Assembly: GCA_963576725.1 (NCBI GenBank)
Contig: OY755241.1
Location: 3,886,062 to 3,950,061, forward strand
Length of the DNA stretch: 64,000 bases
Reading direction: 5' to 3'
From: Azorinus chamasolen
Taxonomy: Eukaryota > Mollusca > Bivalvia > Cardiida > Solecurtidae
In this document: positions 31,396 through 41,893 of the stretch, piece after piece
Numbering within the stretch: the stretch's first letter is position 1
Layout: every line of letters starts with the position of its first letter
Notes under the pieces: generated by a model
Seen by the model: only the letters and a program-made list of their open reading frames with translations
Database searches by the model: none
What the model was told of the DNA's origin: nothing
Translations under genes and position numbers: made by a program

Positions 31396-31516
31396 AACCC
31401 CCCCCCCCCACACACACACAAAAAAAAAATAATAATAAAAAAATAAAAAAATAAAAATAAAATAAATAAAGATACATCCCCTATGACAATTAAGGAAGGA
31501 ACAAGGGGGGGGGGGG
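31396..31516. repeat. C-run, (CA)n, A-rich and G-run simple repeats
   Basis: C11 near 31399, (CA)n, (AAT)n and A-rich DNA to about 31472, then G13 near 31505. Confidence 0.85.
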
Positions 31517-31854
31517 GTAGGCTGAAAAGAAGTATATCGCAAGGAAACCAGTTGAATAAACACCGAAGACAACACAATTTTTTATGTGTTTGATATGTTA
31601 TTCGGCAATGTATTAGTGTTTATTCGGCCTGCGTTAAAGGCTCGTTGAACTGTTCGACCAAGGTCGATACTATTTTGTTGTAGAACAAAACATTATAAGT
31701 ATCGATGAAAAAACATTTTATCTTGTGTCACATGGGCATTTTTCGATATAAGTTCAGATTGACAATCTTCATAATAATGACTGAACATAACACATACCAA
31801 GTTTCGTGATATTATTGAAAATATGCGTTCATTGTAGGGACCTCCTCTTTAATG

Positions 31855-31990
31855 CATTGTGACGCCGCATAGGCGTGTTGCTTCATAGACTCGGCCGGTT
31901 TCGTCTATGCGGGGATTTACAACGCATTTACAGGGTCACGTCTATGCGGCGAAAATGCGCACGTGCGCCGCATTGACGATACCAAATACA
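31855..31990. repeat. CG-rich short inverted/direct repeats
   Basis: GACGCCGCATAGGCGTG, CGTCTATGCGGGGA and CACGTCTATGCGGCG recur in both orientations in an otherwise AT-rich region. The element type is unknown. Confidence 0.5.
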
Positions 31991-32090
31991 TACAATCTAA
32001 TGATAATATTAATGTGGCAATAAGATCATATTATATAAGATAATAGTGTGTATAAGGTCTCCATTTTGACTCCTCTAAACTGACAATAGA

Positions 32091-32618
32091 ATGGTGTCTT
32101 CTAAAGTATATGACAAAAGAGATGATTTTGATTTTAATCTTGTCAATTTCCCTCATCTTGACGGAGATGTTCCCCGTGAACCATCTTACGGGGTTTATAT
32201 ATCTCAACTTATTCGTTTTGTTAGAGCTTGTTCATCTGTTCACGATTTTAACAGTCGAAATCTCATTTTAACTGAAAAGGTGCTTAATCAAGGATATAGA
32301 TACCATATACTAAGAAAAACTTTCTCTAAATTTTATTATCGAAATCTTTCACTTATTGGCAAGTACAAATGTAATCTCAAGGCGCTCCTGCGACACGGTA
32401 TTTCACATCCTGAATGTTATGGCGATGTGATTTACAAACTTCGTAAGATTATTGGACATACGCATTTTCTCACTTTGTTCATCAAATATGTTAAAAAAAT
32501 AATTAAAAAGGGATATAATCCTATAGTACTACAACATACTGCAATACCGGTTGTCAATCCTTTTACAGTTGGCAATCACGCTGACCTGTGTGCATGTACG
32601 CCGACAAGAAAGGTTTAG
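32091..32618 (+). pseudogene. C-terminal part of a retroelement polyprotein
   Basis: 175 residues including DKRDDFDFNLVNFPHLDGDV, PSYGVYISQLIRFVRACSS and LTEKVLNQGYRYHILRKTFS. I recognise these as a conserved block downstream of an RT domain in invertebrate retroelements. The open frame then shifts; the ATG is incidental, since the homologous frame begins upstream. Confidence 0.6.
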
Positions 32619-32904
32619 TACTCTATGAAAGCGACCTCTTAAATCCGGAAACGGAAGGAGGACGTCGGATATCTGTACTATTTCGTTTTTGTCGTACCCT
32701 TTATTACTTTTCTACAGTTACTCTCTTTGCAGCTCAATCATTGAGTACACTAGCGATAGTTGGATACAGTTTGTTTCACTTAACTGTTTTCATTTTACGT
32801 GTTGTTTACCACAGTACACGTATTTGCCATCGCGGTTGTTGTAGGTTAGTCGGAGAGGGGATACGTTTATTTACACTGTTAGTCTTTAAGGGTGGGGACT
32901 GAAT
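32588..32904 (+). pseudogene. Frameshifted tail of the retroelement protein
   Basis: The frame continues about +1 from the previous one and ends in TGA near 32902. It has basic and hydrophobic stretches (FHLTVFILRVVYHSTRICHR). Confidence 0.4.
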
Positions 32905-33198
32905 AAGTGTGAGGTTGGGCGCCCAAAAACCGGTTTAAACCCGCAGTGACTTTTGTCACTGACCGTTCCAAGGCGGTACTTCCATATTCTCCCTATTGTA
33001 TGTCTGTTTTGTCTGTGCGTTTCTTTATGTTTTTGTAATTATGTACATTTGCTGTGTTTTCTTGTGTTGCTTTTCGGGCGGCTGTTTGTTCTGTATGTGG
33101 TGCTTCCTGCATGACTCATATTTGTACTTTCACTAGACGATTTTGAATGACAAACAGAACAGAGCCTGAGTGAATCACGGTGTCAAGCAGTCAAATGG

Positions 33199-33393
33199 TT
33201 AACCCTTACTGTGCGGGACACGATTCGCTAATGCCCTTTGCAAACAGTGTAGACCCAGATGAAAGGGTTCCAAGAGGATCACTGTTTGTCATGTTACACT
33301 TTTCTTTAGAAAAAACGCATTAATATTAACCGTAAGCTTGAGCTGTTTGAATTTTGCAATAGTCCATTAGAACATTCAGCGTAGCAAGGCTTA
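33199..33393 (+). mobile_element. T7 MITE
   Basis: TTAACCCTTACTGTGCGGGA left tip; right CATTCAGCGTAGCAAGGCTTA. The hairpin is collapsed to GTAGACCCAGATGAAAGGG...GATCACTG. Confidence 0.8.
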
Positions 33394-33414
33394 GAGACGT
33401 ATCCTGTTCGTGTA

Positions 33415-33567
33415 CAGAGGTCCAGCTAAAATGCATACATTACAACATGTTCTTCCTTATTTCACCATCATATCATATGGAGTGATCACTCTTTAGAATC
33501 GTGTTGAAGAGACGATTGTAAAGAGTGGTCACAACATAGTGTTCGTTTGAGAAATTGACGACTTTGG
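33415..33567. mobile_element. L-family MITE
   Basis: CAGAGGTCCAGCTAAAATGC tip; hairpin GATCACTCTTTAGAATCGTG / GACGATTGTAAAGAGTGGTC. The right end runs into a P4 tip. Confidence 0.7.
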
Positions 33568-33776
33568 TACAGTAAAACCCCTCTAACGCGACCACCTAAA
33601 AGAGGTATTATTCTGAATGGTAGAGGCAGGTGGTAGCTTAATGCTGGACAAAAGTAATGCAGAAAGCTCATAGAGGAGCTTTCTGCATTACTTTTGTCCT
33701 GCATTAAGCAACCACCTGCTTATAACAACACCCGTGTTTATTCATTATGTGGTCGCATTAGAAGGGTTCTACTGTA
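33568..33776. mobile_element. P4 MITE, complete
   Basis: TA-CAGTAAAACCCCTCTAACG and GGTTCTACTGTA; arms GGTAGCTTAATGCTGGACAA and CTTTTGTCCTGCATTAAGC around GCTCATAGAGGAGC. Confidence 0.88.
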
Positions 33777-33869
33777 TGCCTATCTGTTGCTCTGGTATAT
33801 AATTACACTAATTTTGAGTGGCAATGTGTTATTATAATGGGAATCTATGACACCTAAGGCCCGTTATTG

Positions 33870-34056
33870 TTAACCATTTCCCTGTCCTATGTTTATTCCA
33901 AATTTCACAACCTACTGAATATTCATGAACAAAATAGTTATTATGAAATCTGGAAGGAGGAACATTGTAGCCATTTAAGAAAGTAACGAAACGGAACTTT
34001 CAAATTTCATTAGCAAACAGATCAGATCCTGATCAGACAGCTCCTATAGAAGCCTA
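33870..34056 (-). mobile_element. T1 MITE, cut off inside its hairpin
   Basis: TTAACCATTTCCCTGTCCTA through the long side to CTGATCAGACAGCTCCTATA, then LINE sequence begins. The right arm and tip are missing. Confidence 0.8.
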
Positions 34057-34177
34057 TATATAAACACGGGTGTTGGTGTAGAAAGATGTCCATGCATCTG
34101 TAGATATCGTTCGTAACACCACGCGTAACACACACAGTATTGGACAGCATGCAAGCGTAAGCCATCGGAAAACGTTG

Positions 34178-34375
34178 TTTAATGGGGACAACAGCCAAAA
34201 TGGTTCTGGCAAGCGTGATAATGATGCCAGTAATCGTGCCGATTCGTGTAGGCCGAACACAAGGAACTCTGATCGGAACAACACTGGCGATCGAAATGGT
34301 TGGACATCAGTCCGTCGAGGCGGTAATAGGGGTCGAGGTCGTCCCGGTAACAATGGATACAGAGGCTGCAATTAG
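34178..34375 (+). pseudogene. LINE RGG/Asn-rich leader segment
   Basis: Reads NGDNSQNGSGKRDNDASN through WTSVRRGGNRGRGRPGNNGY. It is a low-complexity RGG-type stretch, possibly RNA-binding, just before the endonuclease start FWNVRRWKTN. Confidence 0.5.
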
Positions 34376-35137
34376 TTACGTGCCCGATTCTGGAACGTAA
34401 GAAGGTGGAAAACAAACTCTCAGTGTGACAACTTTATTTTTCGTGACATGTGTATAACAAAAATTGATATCATTGGCCTTGCAGAAACTCATTTGACAGG
34501 AAGTGACGTCTTAGACCTTGACGATTATCTCTGGTTTGGCAGCAATAGGCAAAACATTCATGTTAGGGCAAGAGCCGGCTCGGGTGGAGTCGGTGTTTTA
34601 GTTCATAGTGATCTTTGCTCTTTATTTGACATATCTGTTGCTGATAGTTCTACAGAAGGTATTCTATTGTTAAAATTTGTTCATAAAGTTGATAATAGTG
34701 TTATATATCCATGTGTCTGCTATTTGCCGCCAGAAAATTCTAGTCGAAGCGTTGATGCACATAACTTTTTGATACTCTTTTAACAGATATATATAACTAT
34801 CAGAATATTGGCATGCTTTTTATTTGTGGAGACTTTAATAGTAGATGTGGTGATTCTGCTGACTATATTGTTGGTATTGATGAGATAAATGTTGTCGATT
34901 TTAAAACAAATGCATATGGTTATATTTTAATTGAATATTTTAATAAATACTAATATGTGTATGCTTAATGGTCGGAATTGTATAGCAAATGATTTTACAT
35001 CTATATCTGTTAACCCTTTCCTTCATACAAACGTGTTTTCACGCATTTGCAAACAGAGTAGACCCAGATCAGACGGCTCCTAGAGGAGCCGTCTGATCAG
35101 GGTCTGCTCTGTTTGCCAATATAATTTGATAAATCTG

Positions 35138-35386
35138 TTTATCACATAATCTACTATGCGGGAGTGTCGTAACAGAGTGCCGTATTTCGCAGAATTGCAC
35201 TAGTGCATATTTTATGCAAATTAGCAAGTTAGCCAATCGTAGCGCTTATTTAAAAAGCGTTAGCCAATCATAGCACTCCATGCGCGTCGTCCGTTGTATT
35301 ACTACGCTGTTTGTAAAGCAATGGCAGAAACAGCCGCCAGCTAGTCTGTTTTATTTTCTATGGCATTTTAAGGATTATGTGATAAA
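35138..35386. mobile_element. Small inverted-repeat element N
   Basis: Ends TTTATCACATAATC and GATTATGTGATAAA. Contains a 12-base AGCCAATCxTAGC repeat twice (35231, 35261). Family unknown. Confidence 0.6.
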
Positions 35387-35387
35387 A

Positions 35388-35534
35388 AGAATCTTACATT
35401 CGTGCTCATTATACATTGTTTTTATGAAACTCGTTTACTGTAATGAATATGACACTCGCTAAAGCTCGTATCATATTATTATAGTAAACTCGTTTCATAA
35501 AATTTTTGTGTAATGAACACTCATGTAAGATCCT
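35388..35534. mobile_element. Hairpin element next to N
   Basis: ATCTTACATTCGTGCTCATT and AATGAACACTCATGTAAGAT form the outer arms; TTATGAAACTCGTTTACT and AGTAAACTCGTTTCATAA form the inner arms. Confidence 0.65.
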
Positions 35535-35685
35535 CTATTTCTTTACTTTCTAAAATGTCTACAATGTTCCATCTTTCATATTTCTTTATCACAATTTTGT
35601 TAATGAATATTCAATAGGTATTGAAATTTGGAATAAATGCAGAACAGGGAAAGGGTTAAAGGAAGTTCATTTGTCGATTACTGTG

Positions 35686-35917
35686 TTAACCCTTTCTCTG
35701 TTCTATATGTAGTCCAAATTTCTATACCTATGTAATATTCATGGACAAAATATCTATAATGAAATGTGGAAGGTGGGACATTGTAGCTATTTTAGAAACT
35801 AAAGAAACATATATATCAAATTATATTAGCAAACAGAGCAGACTCTAGGAGCCGTCTGATCTGGGTCTACTCTTTTGCAAGCACGTGAAAACACGTGTCT
35901 ATGAGGGAAGCTGTTAA
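35686..35917 (-). mobile_element. T1 MITE in LINE, left hairpin arm deleted
   Basis: TTAA 35686-35689 and 35914-35917. The core jumps from AGCAGACTC to TAGGAGCCGTCTGATC, so one arm is mostly missing. Confidence 0.83.
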
Positions 35918-36271
35918 AGGTCATGGTAATATGTCTTTATTCTCTGAATTTAATGTTATTAGAGTATCTGAAGTAGTTGGTATTTTAAACAAAGGTAGTG
36001 TTGTTTCTCCAACTGGTTTGCCAAACCACTCTATTTTGAGCTGGAGAATTGGGAGTGGTTTATCCTTGATTAAACAGATACCGAATGTCCAACTGTTGAA
36101 TATATACGTGATAAATTTGATGTTTCAAGTTTACCTGACGGTTTTCTTTCTGGTGTATATATTTTATCTTCAGTAAACACAACTATTGCGGACAACTTAG
36201 AGGGTAGCCACCGCACACAAAACGATATAGATATTGCATATAATGGTTGGTGTGACCTAATAAAAGGTGAA

Positions 36272-36900
36272 ATGTATGCAAGGCTACCCTGCAAGCCGGT
36301 AATGTCGGGTTTATGTAATAAAAAGAGAAAGACTGACAAGCCATGGTGGAGTGAAACTTTAACTGAACTTTGGAATAGGGTATGTCTAACTGAAAAGAAC
36401 TGGTTGAGATGTATTGATGAGGGAGCGAAGAGAAATCTTAAATCTGTTTACAGTTCTGCTAGAAAATGTTTTGATAGGGAAGTTCAGAGGCCTTAGCGCA
36501 TTTATTGGTTTGAATTACAGACAAATATTTTAAATTATGTGAATGATGGCAACAAAAATCAGTTTTGGAAAAGTATTGGGAAACTTGGTATCTGTAGTGA
36601 TAAGAAAAAAGCTAATTCCGATGGAGGTTCTCTCAGATCAGAACTGCTTGTCAACGGACACCAAGGTCTTGCTTTCTAAGTGGAAAGATGAGTTTTGTCA
36701 ATTATTTAATTCAAATAATGGTACGGAAAATGATATGGATAATATAGAAGATGTTGGTCGTTCAGCCGCCTTTTCAGATTCTCATTTTAGTGTTATTGAG
36801 CTGAAGAAAGTATTGGATAAAACCAAAAAAGGAAAGGCTTTTGGTGTAGATAATATTCCTGTTAATGTTCTTAAAATGATACTTCTGTTATATTTTTGAA
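36272..36900 (+). pseudogene. LINE linker and RT start
   Basis: KPWWSETLTELWNRVCLTEK and YSSARKCFDREVQ (36272-36496), then frame changes to NQFWKSIGKLGI, and at 36600-36890 LSKWKDEFCQLFNSN and KTKKGKAFGVDNIPVNVLKM, the first RT block. Confidence 0.78.
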
Positions 36901-37497
36901 CGTTTTATTCAATATATGTTTTGAAACGGGGCGTATTCCATAAGTTTCGGGGGGAAGTATTATAAGTCCTATTCCTAAGACAAGCACGACTGATCAAAGA
37001 GATCCTTTTTCATATAGGGATATTGCACTAGCTTCATGTATGTATAAGTTATATAGTTCTGTGATTAATAATAGACTTTCTGTTTGGTCGGAGGAAAATG
37101 ATAAGATTCTCAAAACGGGTTTAGGAAACATCGTAGTACTATAGATTATGTTTCATCTTTAACGGGCATTATCGAGACCAGAAAGAAACTTAAAAGGTCG
37201 ACATTCTGTGCATTTATCGATTTCCGGAAAGCTTATGATTATATAAACAGAAGTAAGTTATGAGACCGATTAGAATATATAAAGGTATAGGCTGAAGTGT
37301 TAACTGCCATAAAATCGTTATATTTAAATGTTTCAGCATGTGTCAAAGTTAATCATTTTACTACCGACTGTTTTAATGTGAATTCTGGTCTAAGACAAGG
37401 CTGTTCTTTATCGCCACGGTTGTTTAACCTTTACATTAATGACCTTGCATTAAAAGTTATTGCTTTAGGGAAAGGGATTACTTTAAACGATGATAAT

Positions 37498-37861
37498 CAG
37501 GTGCGGATCCAGGATTTCAGATTGGGGGGGGGGGGGGCGTAGAAGTTTTTTTGGAAGGGGGTGGGGCGTATATGTTTATGTTTGATGAGATAAATAAATA
37601 GTGTGTTTGTGATACATGTTGAAAAAGAGCTGTGTTAAAGGCAGGTGGCTGCTTAAAGCAAGGTGAAAGTAGGGAGCGTTCTGTTTTACTTTCACATTGC
37701 TTTAAGCAGCCACCTGCTCTAAATACCAACTAATTAACACAATTTAGTGGTCGTTATAGAGAGGTTTTACTGTATATAGATCTAAGATATTACTAGTTTG
37801 GTTGGTTAGGCAATTTTAGGGCGGGGCGTACGCCGGCTCCGCCCCTCTAAATCCGCGCCTG
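37498..37861. mobile_element. hAT-like element (CAGGTGCGGATCC tips) in the RT region
   Basis: Left tip CAGGTGCGGATCCAGG, right tip ATCCGCGCCTG. ATAAT stands on both sides, a possible 5-base target duplication. GGGGCGTACGCC-type sequence near the right end. It carries a nested P1 half. Confidence 0.65.
37627..37774. mobile_element. P1 MITE, left tip missing, nested
   Basis: TGTTAAAGGCAGGTGGCTGC then a shortened centre (AAAGTAGGGAGCGTTC) and the right tip GAGGTTTTACTGTA. Third level of nesting: P1 in hAT-like in LINE. Confidence 0.82.
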
Positions 37862-38613
37862 ATAATATATCGTTTTTTATGTATGCTGATGATATTGTTC
37901 TTATAGCTGAAAATGATTTTGATTTGCAGTGTATGTTAAACGAGCTAGGTAGATGGTGTTGTCAAATAGTATGTCAATTAATGCAAAGAAAAGTAATATA
38001 GTCCATTTTAGACCAAACTCTGTCCATAAAACGGTGCATAACTTTACATGTGGTGATGAAGCTATTAGTGTTGTTGATAGATACGTATACTTTGGTCTTA
38101 GACTATGATATTATGACAAAAACGTTGCCCAGAGTGCTGGTCGTGCACTGGGATTATTAATAGCTAAATATAAGAGCATGGGCGGTATGCGTTATGATGT
38201 CTTTACGAAAATTATATGATTCTTGTGTTTGGCGAGTTATAACATACGGGGCTGCCATTTAGGGCTTCATGTCATTTTCCTGTATAAATGCAATACATAA
38301 TAGGGCAATGCGTTTTTATCTTGGTGTTGGTAAATATTCACGAACAGCAGCAGTAGCTGGAGATATGGGATGGCTTCCCGCTGATGTAAAACAGTGGGAA
38401 ACCATATGCTCATATTGGTATCGTATTATACGAATGTCAAATGTAAGATTAAATAAACGTATATTTCTTTGAGCTTATAATAAATCTAACAGATCATGCA
38501 AAACCTGTGTGTATAATGTTATTGGAAAATTAAGTGTTTATATTGCAATGATTATTGTACTATATTATGTAAATTTTCGAAGGAAAAATTTAAAGGTGAC
38601 ATTATGGATGCAC

Positions 38614-38827
38614 TTAACCATTTCGCTGCCAATGCCGGATCTGTGATTACCTATGCAAACAGTTTGGATCCAGATGAGACGCCGAGTAACTCGGCGTCTC
38701 ATCAGGATCCAAACTGTTTGTTACTGTTACTATGTTTTTGAAACAAAAAAGAAGAAAATAAAAAGAATGAAAATTTGTAGCAGACGACAAAGTTAGCAGA
38801 CGACTGAGTTTGGCAGCGAAAGGGTTA
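38614..38827 (+). mobile_element. T4 MITE, complete, in LINE
   Basis: Reference T4 copy: TTAACCATTTCGCTGCCAAT and TTGGCAGCGAAAGGGTTAA. Hairpin TTGGATCCAGATGAGACGCC / GGCGTCTCATCAGGATCCAA around GAGTAACTC. Repeated GCAGACGAC motifs precede the right tip. Confidence 0.88.
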
Positions 38828-39300
38828 AGGATAAATGTCAGAGATTGGGGCTCTATTGTTATGTCTGGGTTAGGGCGAAGACAAGATCAGAATAAACTAA
38901 GGACATATAAATTGTTTAGGAATGAATATATTGTTGAGCCATATTGTAAAATCATTTTACCTTTAAAACACAGATCTGCGTTTGCTAAGTTTAGGTGTGG
39001 GGTAGCACCATTGCGTATAGAAACGGGGCGATATGAACAGTTGGAAGTAAATTATCGTTTATGTCCATTTTGCGAACATGATGTTGAAAATGAGTTCCAT
39101 GCTTTGTTTAAATGTAAAGAATACGTTGACATAAGAATAACCTGTTTGAAAAGGCTTCTTTAACGGAGTCTAGCTTTATTGGTATGACTGATGATGAGAA
39201 ATTAATAGTTTTGTTTTCCAATGAGAAAATGATACGGCTAAGCGCCAATACCTGCTTCGGTATTTTACAGACGCGTACTAATCTTTTATATAAATAATGT
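38828..39300 (+). pseudogene. LINE C-terminal domain with zinc finger
   Basis: RINVRDWGS resumes the ORF after the T4 insertion. NEYIVEPYCKIILPLKHRSA and a Cys-rich finger CPFCEHDVENEFHALFKC (39063-39115) follow, then a frameshift and IGMTDDEKLIVLFSNEKM to LLYK-stop. Confidence 0.78.
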
Positions 39301-39658
39301 ACTGTTTCTTAAAAATGTTTGATATTGTTGAGAAGTCGGTGCTAATCAGTTCATTCAAACCTGATTTGAGGTGAAATTTGATTATTTTAAGCTGTTTTAA
39401 TGTAAATACAGCATTGCGATAGCATCTCTTTTTTCATACTGGTATATTAGCAACTATTTCATTTTAATAAATGTTTAGACATTGAGTCAGAATTAGCATC
39501 AGCATCTCAATGTTTATTGTGTTAATATGTTTGCATATTTAGAGTAAGATGGTATAATGAATTTGTAACTAGTCTCTTATAATTCTATACAGAATGGCAT
39601 GGTTTTGTATACTGTGTGTAAATATGAATAATGTGTACTGTATAACCATGATGAGACT

Positions 39659-39899
39659 TTAACCCATTACCTCATAGCCTATTTTTAGATATAACCTCTT
39701 TGAATAAATCTACCGAAATGGAGCATTAACTAGAGAAAATGATTTTTTTAGAATTGTGTGACCATAAGAAAAATTTGAAACCATTGTGATAAACAGAGCA
39801 TTTGCTCCTATAGGAGCAAATGCTCTATTTATCAAAATGGTTTCACAAAGTGACTTTTACAGAGCCGTCAAAAGTCGTCAATATGAGGGAATGGGTTAA
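39659..39899 (-). mobile_element. T3 MITE in the LINE 3' end
   Basis: TTAA 39659-39662 and 39896-39899. Removing it joins GATGAGACTTTAATAAAG, a likely polyadenylation signal of the LINE. Confidence 0.86.
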
Positions 39900-39937
39900 T
39901 AAAGAATAAAACGAACTATTAAATACAACATTGGATT

Positions 39938-40012
39938 GCGTGAGCCACCGCTGCTGTTCGAACTCACGACCTCTTCATTGGGAGGCGGCGGGCGGTATAT
40001 CACCAAGCTAAT
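39938..40012 (-). mobile_element. tRNA-like SINE head, relic
   Basis: On the - strand TAGCTTGGTGATATACCGCC (A-box side) and GGTCGTGAGTTCGAACAGC (B-box side) with a 73-75 base tRNA-like length. The body is not seen. Confidence 0.45.
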
Positions 40013-40089
40013 AAGTTAATGTAATAGCTATAGATTGTCAGACAACAGCAAACACCGTTACTCCCTAACACGGAACGGCCGTTTGCTAA

Positions 40090-40294
40090 TTAATCATTTC
40101 AACGCTGAAGTTTCAGAGTGGAATAGCCCACTAGTGTTTAGTATAGAGTCCAAGTAAGAACTTATTAAACTTGCTAAAAGTATATTTAATGACAAATAGT
40201 GCAGACCCTGATCAGAGGGCTCCTATAGGAGCCCTCTGATCAGGGTCTACACTGTTTGTGCATGTCAGTGGGTGTCTAGCATTGGAAGGGTTTG
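40090..40294 (+). mobile_element. T8 MITE with perfect palindrome
   Basis: TTAATCATTTCAACGCTGAA at the left and GCATTGGAAGGGTTTG at the right. Arms AGTGCAGACCCTGATCAGAG and CTCTGATCAGGGTCTACACT around GGCTCCTATAGGAGCC, symmetric at the positions where T1 and T2 are mismatched. Confidence 0.75.
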
Positions 40295-40774
40295 TCACTT
40301 TCTGTCTGTATTTCCTAATTAACTTATATTTATTAATGAAAGTTGCAGTCCGCTAAACTGTGGTTCGTTTTCTGTTATTCTAAAAATTAATATCCAAATA
40401 GTTTATTTTTAGCTTTACAATTATTATTCATGTAACACACCTTTTGGATCCTGGTAAGACGAAGACTTATTCTCGTCTCATCTGGATCCAAACTGTAAAT
40501 ACAAGTGTGGTTGCGAGTACCATAACAATGGTTAATAGACGTTTTAGTGTTTACAAGCAAGATTTAATACCATTGAAACACATGGAAGATCCGTTACTCG
40601 ATTAAATATCCTCTCTAACTGTCGCTTAGCGTAGATTATTGATACAATCCTTTAATCTTTAATCTGCCACGAGATTTAATTGGATTTTTCAAAAAGTTTG
40701 GCTCCAAATCATAGCTCGTCATCTGATCAGGTTCCAAGCTGTTTGATGATCGGTCAGTATTTTTTCCAAAAGAT
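40295..40774. other. T4-type hairpin fragments in otherwise unassigned DNA
   Basis: CCTTTTGGATCCTGGTAAGA...CTCGTCTCATCTGGATCC at 40440-40497 and GTCATCTGATCAGGTTCCAA near 40719. Confidence 0.45.
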
Positions 40775-40977
40775 TTAACCCTAACAGTGTGGGACGCGAG
40801 TCACTAATGTCCTTTGCAAACAGCGTAGACCCAGACGAGAGGGCTCCTAGAGGAGGCCTGCACTGTTTGTCGCGTTACTACACATTTCTTTAGAAAAATC
40901 CCTTAATATTCACAATAAGCTTGACCTGTTTGAGTTTTGGAATAGTCCATTTGAAAATTCAGCGCTGTACGGGTTAA
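40775..40977 (+). mobile_element. T7 MITE, complete
   Basis: Reference T7: TTAACCCTAACAGTGTGGGA and CAGCGCTGTACGGGTTAA, TTAA at both ends. Left arm GTAGACCCAGACGAGAGGGC; the right arm is shortened to GAGGCCTGCACTG. Confidence 0.86.
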
Positions 40978-41015
40978 GGAGTTCGATCAAGGCAAAGTTT
41001 GCTCCAGACCAGAGT

Positions 41016-41248
41016 TTAACCCTTTCCTTGTTCTTTAAAAAATTCAATACCTACTGAATATTCATGGACAAAGTAATTATAATGAAATATTGAAGGTGGG
41101 ACATTGTTGTCATAGTATAACTTAAGAGATATATCTACCAAATGCCATTAGCAAACAGGACAGACCCTATATATATAGGAGCCGTCTGATCTGGGTCTAC
41201 TCTGTTTGCAAATGTGTGAAAAGGCATTTATATGAAGGACAGAGTTAA
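41016..41248 (-). mobile_element. T1 MITE
   Basis: TTAACCCTTTCCTTGTTCTT and GAAGGACAGAGTTAA. The left hairpin arm has collapsed to CCCTATATATATAGG. Confidence 0.84.
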
Positions 41249-41893
41249 GCAGGATAAGAGTTATTTATTCGCTTGAAAAATACATGTAAGTGTATTCTGA
41301 AAATAATGGATGCCTGCTGATTTTTCTTCTTTTTAAAAAAGATTAAGGCAATGACTAGAGAGCTAACCATTTTAACTACCAGTGTGGCGTAGAATTACTC
41401 CCTGACTCATTTGGATCAACACCCTTTGCAAGAGCTACAGCAATTATGTATATTGTTCATTGCAAGAGTTTAATCATCGGCCTGGTATAAAATACACGTT
41501 AATTAATACCCCTTATTTCAAATGTTAGATTCTGGTTATTTTCTTCAGACCACCCCTCTCAACAAATACTTTCAGACTGTCACAAATGGCGACCATGATC
41601 CATCGTTAAATATATAACTTATATTACATGAACCCCACAGCTGTCTTTCTATTATTTCAGTATTGGTAAACTAAAGTTAGGAACAAGTGGGTACTTATCA
41701 ATAAATCTCAGCTAATTTTCTATTTAGCCCTAAGTTAAAATCGAAACCAGTTATATTTGAAATAACGCGAGAGATTGCGTGACTAGCAACCAGCCAATCA
41801 CAGTTACGACCCGACACTGTAATAGCTCCAAACACCTGCCTCAGCATTAATTAGCCACCTCTTAACATGCTGTAGGCAAAACTGTGACTACAT
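41249..41893. other. Unassigned
   Basis: GAGCTAACCATTTTAACTAC...ACTCATTTGGATCAACACC near 41367-41420 may be a T4 relic. The remainder, to 41893, shows nothing recognisable. Confidence 0.3.

Larger units (their letters stand above)
32086..33125 (+). mobile_element. 5'-truncated retroelement 3' end
   Basis: Coding C-terminal region (32091-32904) followed by a 3' UTR with CGGTTTAAACCCG, GTGACTTTTGTCAC and CTGACCGTTCCAAGGCGGTA. The upstream RT is missing, as expected for 5' truncation during reverse transcription. From memory, this protein tail and UTR are repeated in many marine invertebrate genomes; I cannot name the clade. Confidence 0.6.
35010..35659 (+). mobile_element. T1 MITE in LINE, itself carrying two insertions
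   Basis: TTAA 35010-35013 and 35656-35659; the hairpin centre GGCTCCTAGAGGAGCC is intact. The long side is broken at GATAAATCTGTTT, resuming at TATTTCTTTACTTTCTAAAA. Confidence 0.85.
34376..36200 (+). pseudogene. LINE AP-like endonuclease, interrupted by two T1 MITEs
   Basis: IIGLAETHLTGSDV (34466+), GGVGVLVHSDL, YLPPENSSR, then LFICGDFNSRCGDSADYI (34815+) and LNGRNCIANDFTSISV to 35010. The sequence continues KGSSFVDYCV at 35660-35685 between the two T1 elements, and KGHGNMSLFSEFNVIRVSEV after the second. Both insertions fall at GTTAAA (Val-Lys) codons, so the ORF resumes in the same phase. Confidence 0.82.
36901..38480 (+). pseudogene. LINE reverse transcriptase
   Basis: PIPKTSTTDQRDPFSYRDIA (36970+), FIDFRKAYDYINR (37212+), GLRQGCSLSPRLFNLYINDL (37387-37446), then MYADDIVLIAEND with the catalytic YADD at 37882-37893 directly after the 37498-37861 insertion. 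Later blocks: KSNIVHFRPN, AGRALGLLIAKYKSM and NRAMRFYLGVGKYSRTAAVA with DMGWLP. Several stops and frameshifts. Confidence 0.82.
34060..39912 (+). mobile_element. Decayed LINE, near full length, with five nested insertions
   Basis: In order: an Arg/Gly/Asn-rich leader, AP-like endonuclease, linker, reverse transcriptase with YADD, and a C-terminal CCHC-type finger. It is interrupted by T1 (35010), T1 (35686), a hAT-like element (37498), T4 (38614) and T3 (39659, in the AATAAA-containing 3' end). Many stops and frameshifts show it is dead. The clade is not assigned beyond non-LTR with AP endonuclease. Confidence 0.8.

Noticed and set aside
31365..31577. Hydrophobic frames on the - strand
   Set aside because: They are translations of the C-run/A-rich/G-run simple repeats.
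34054..34415. Several overlapping frames on both strands
   Set aside because: Only the RGG/Asn-rich + frame fits the LINE order; the others are shadows.
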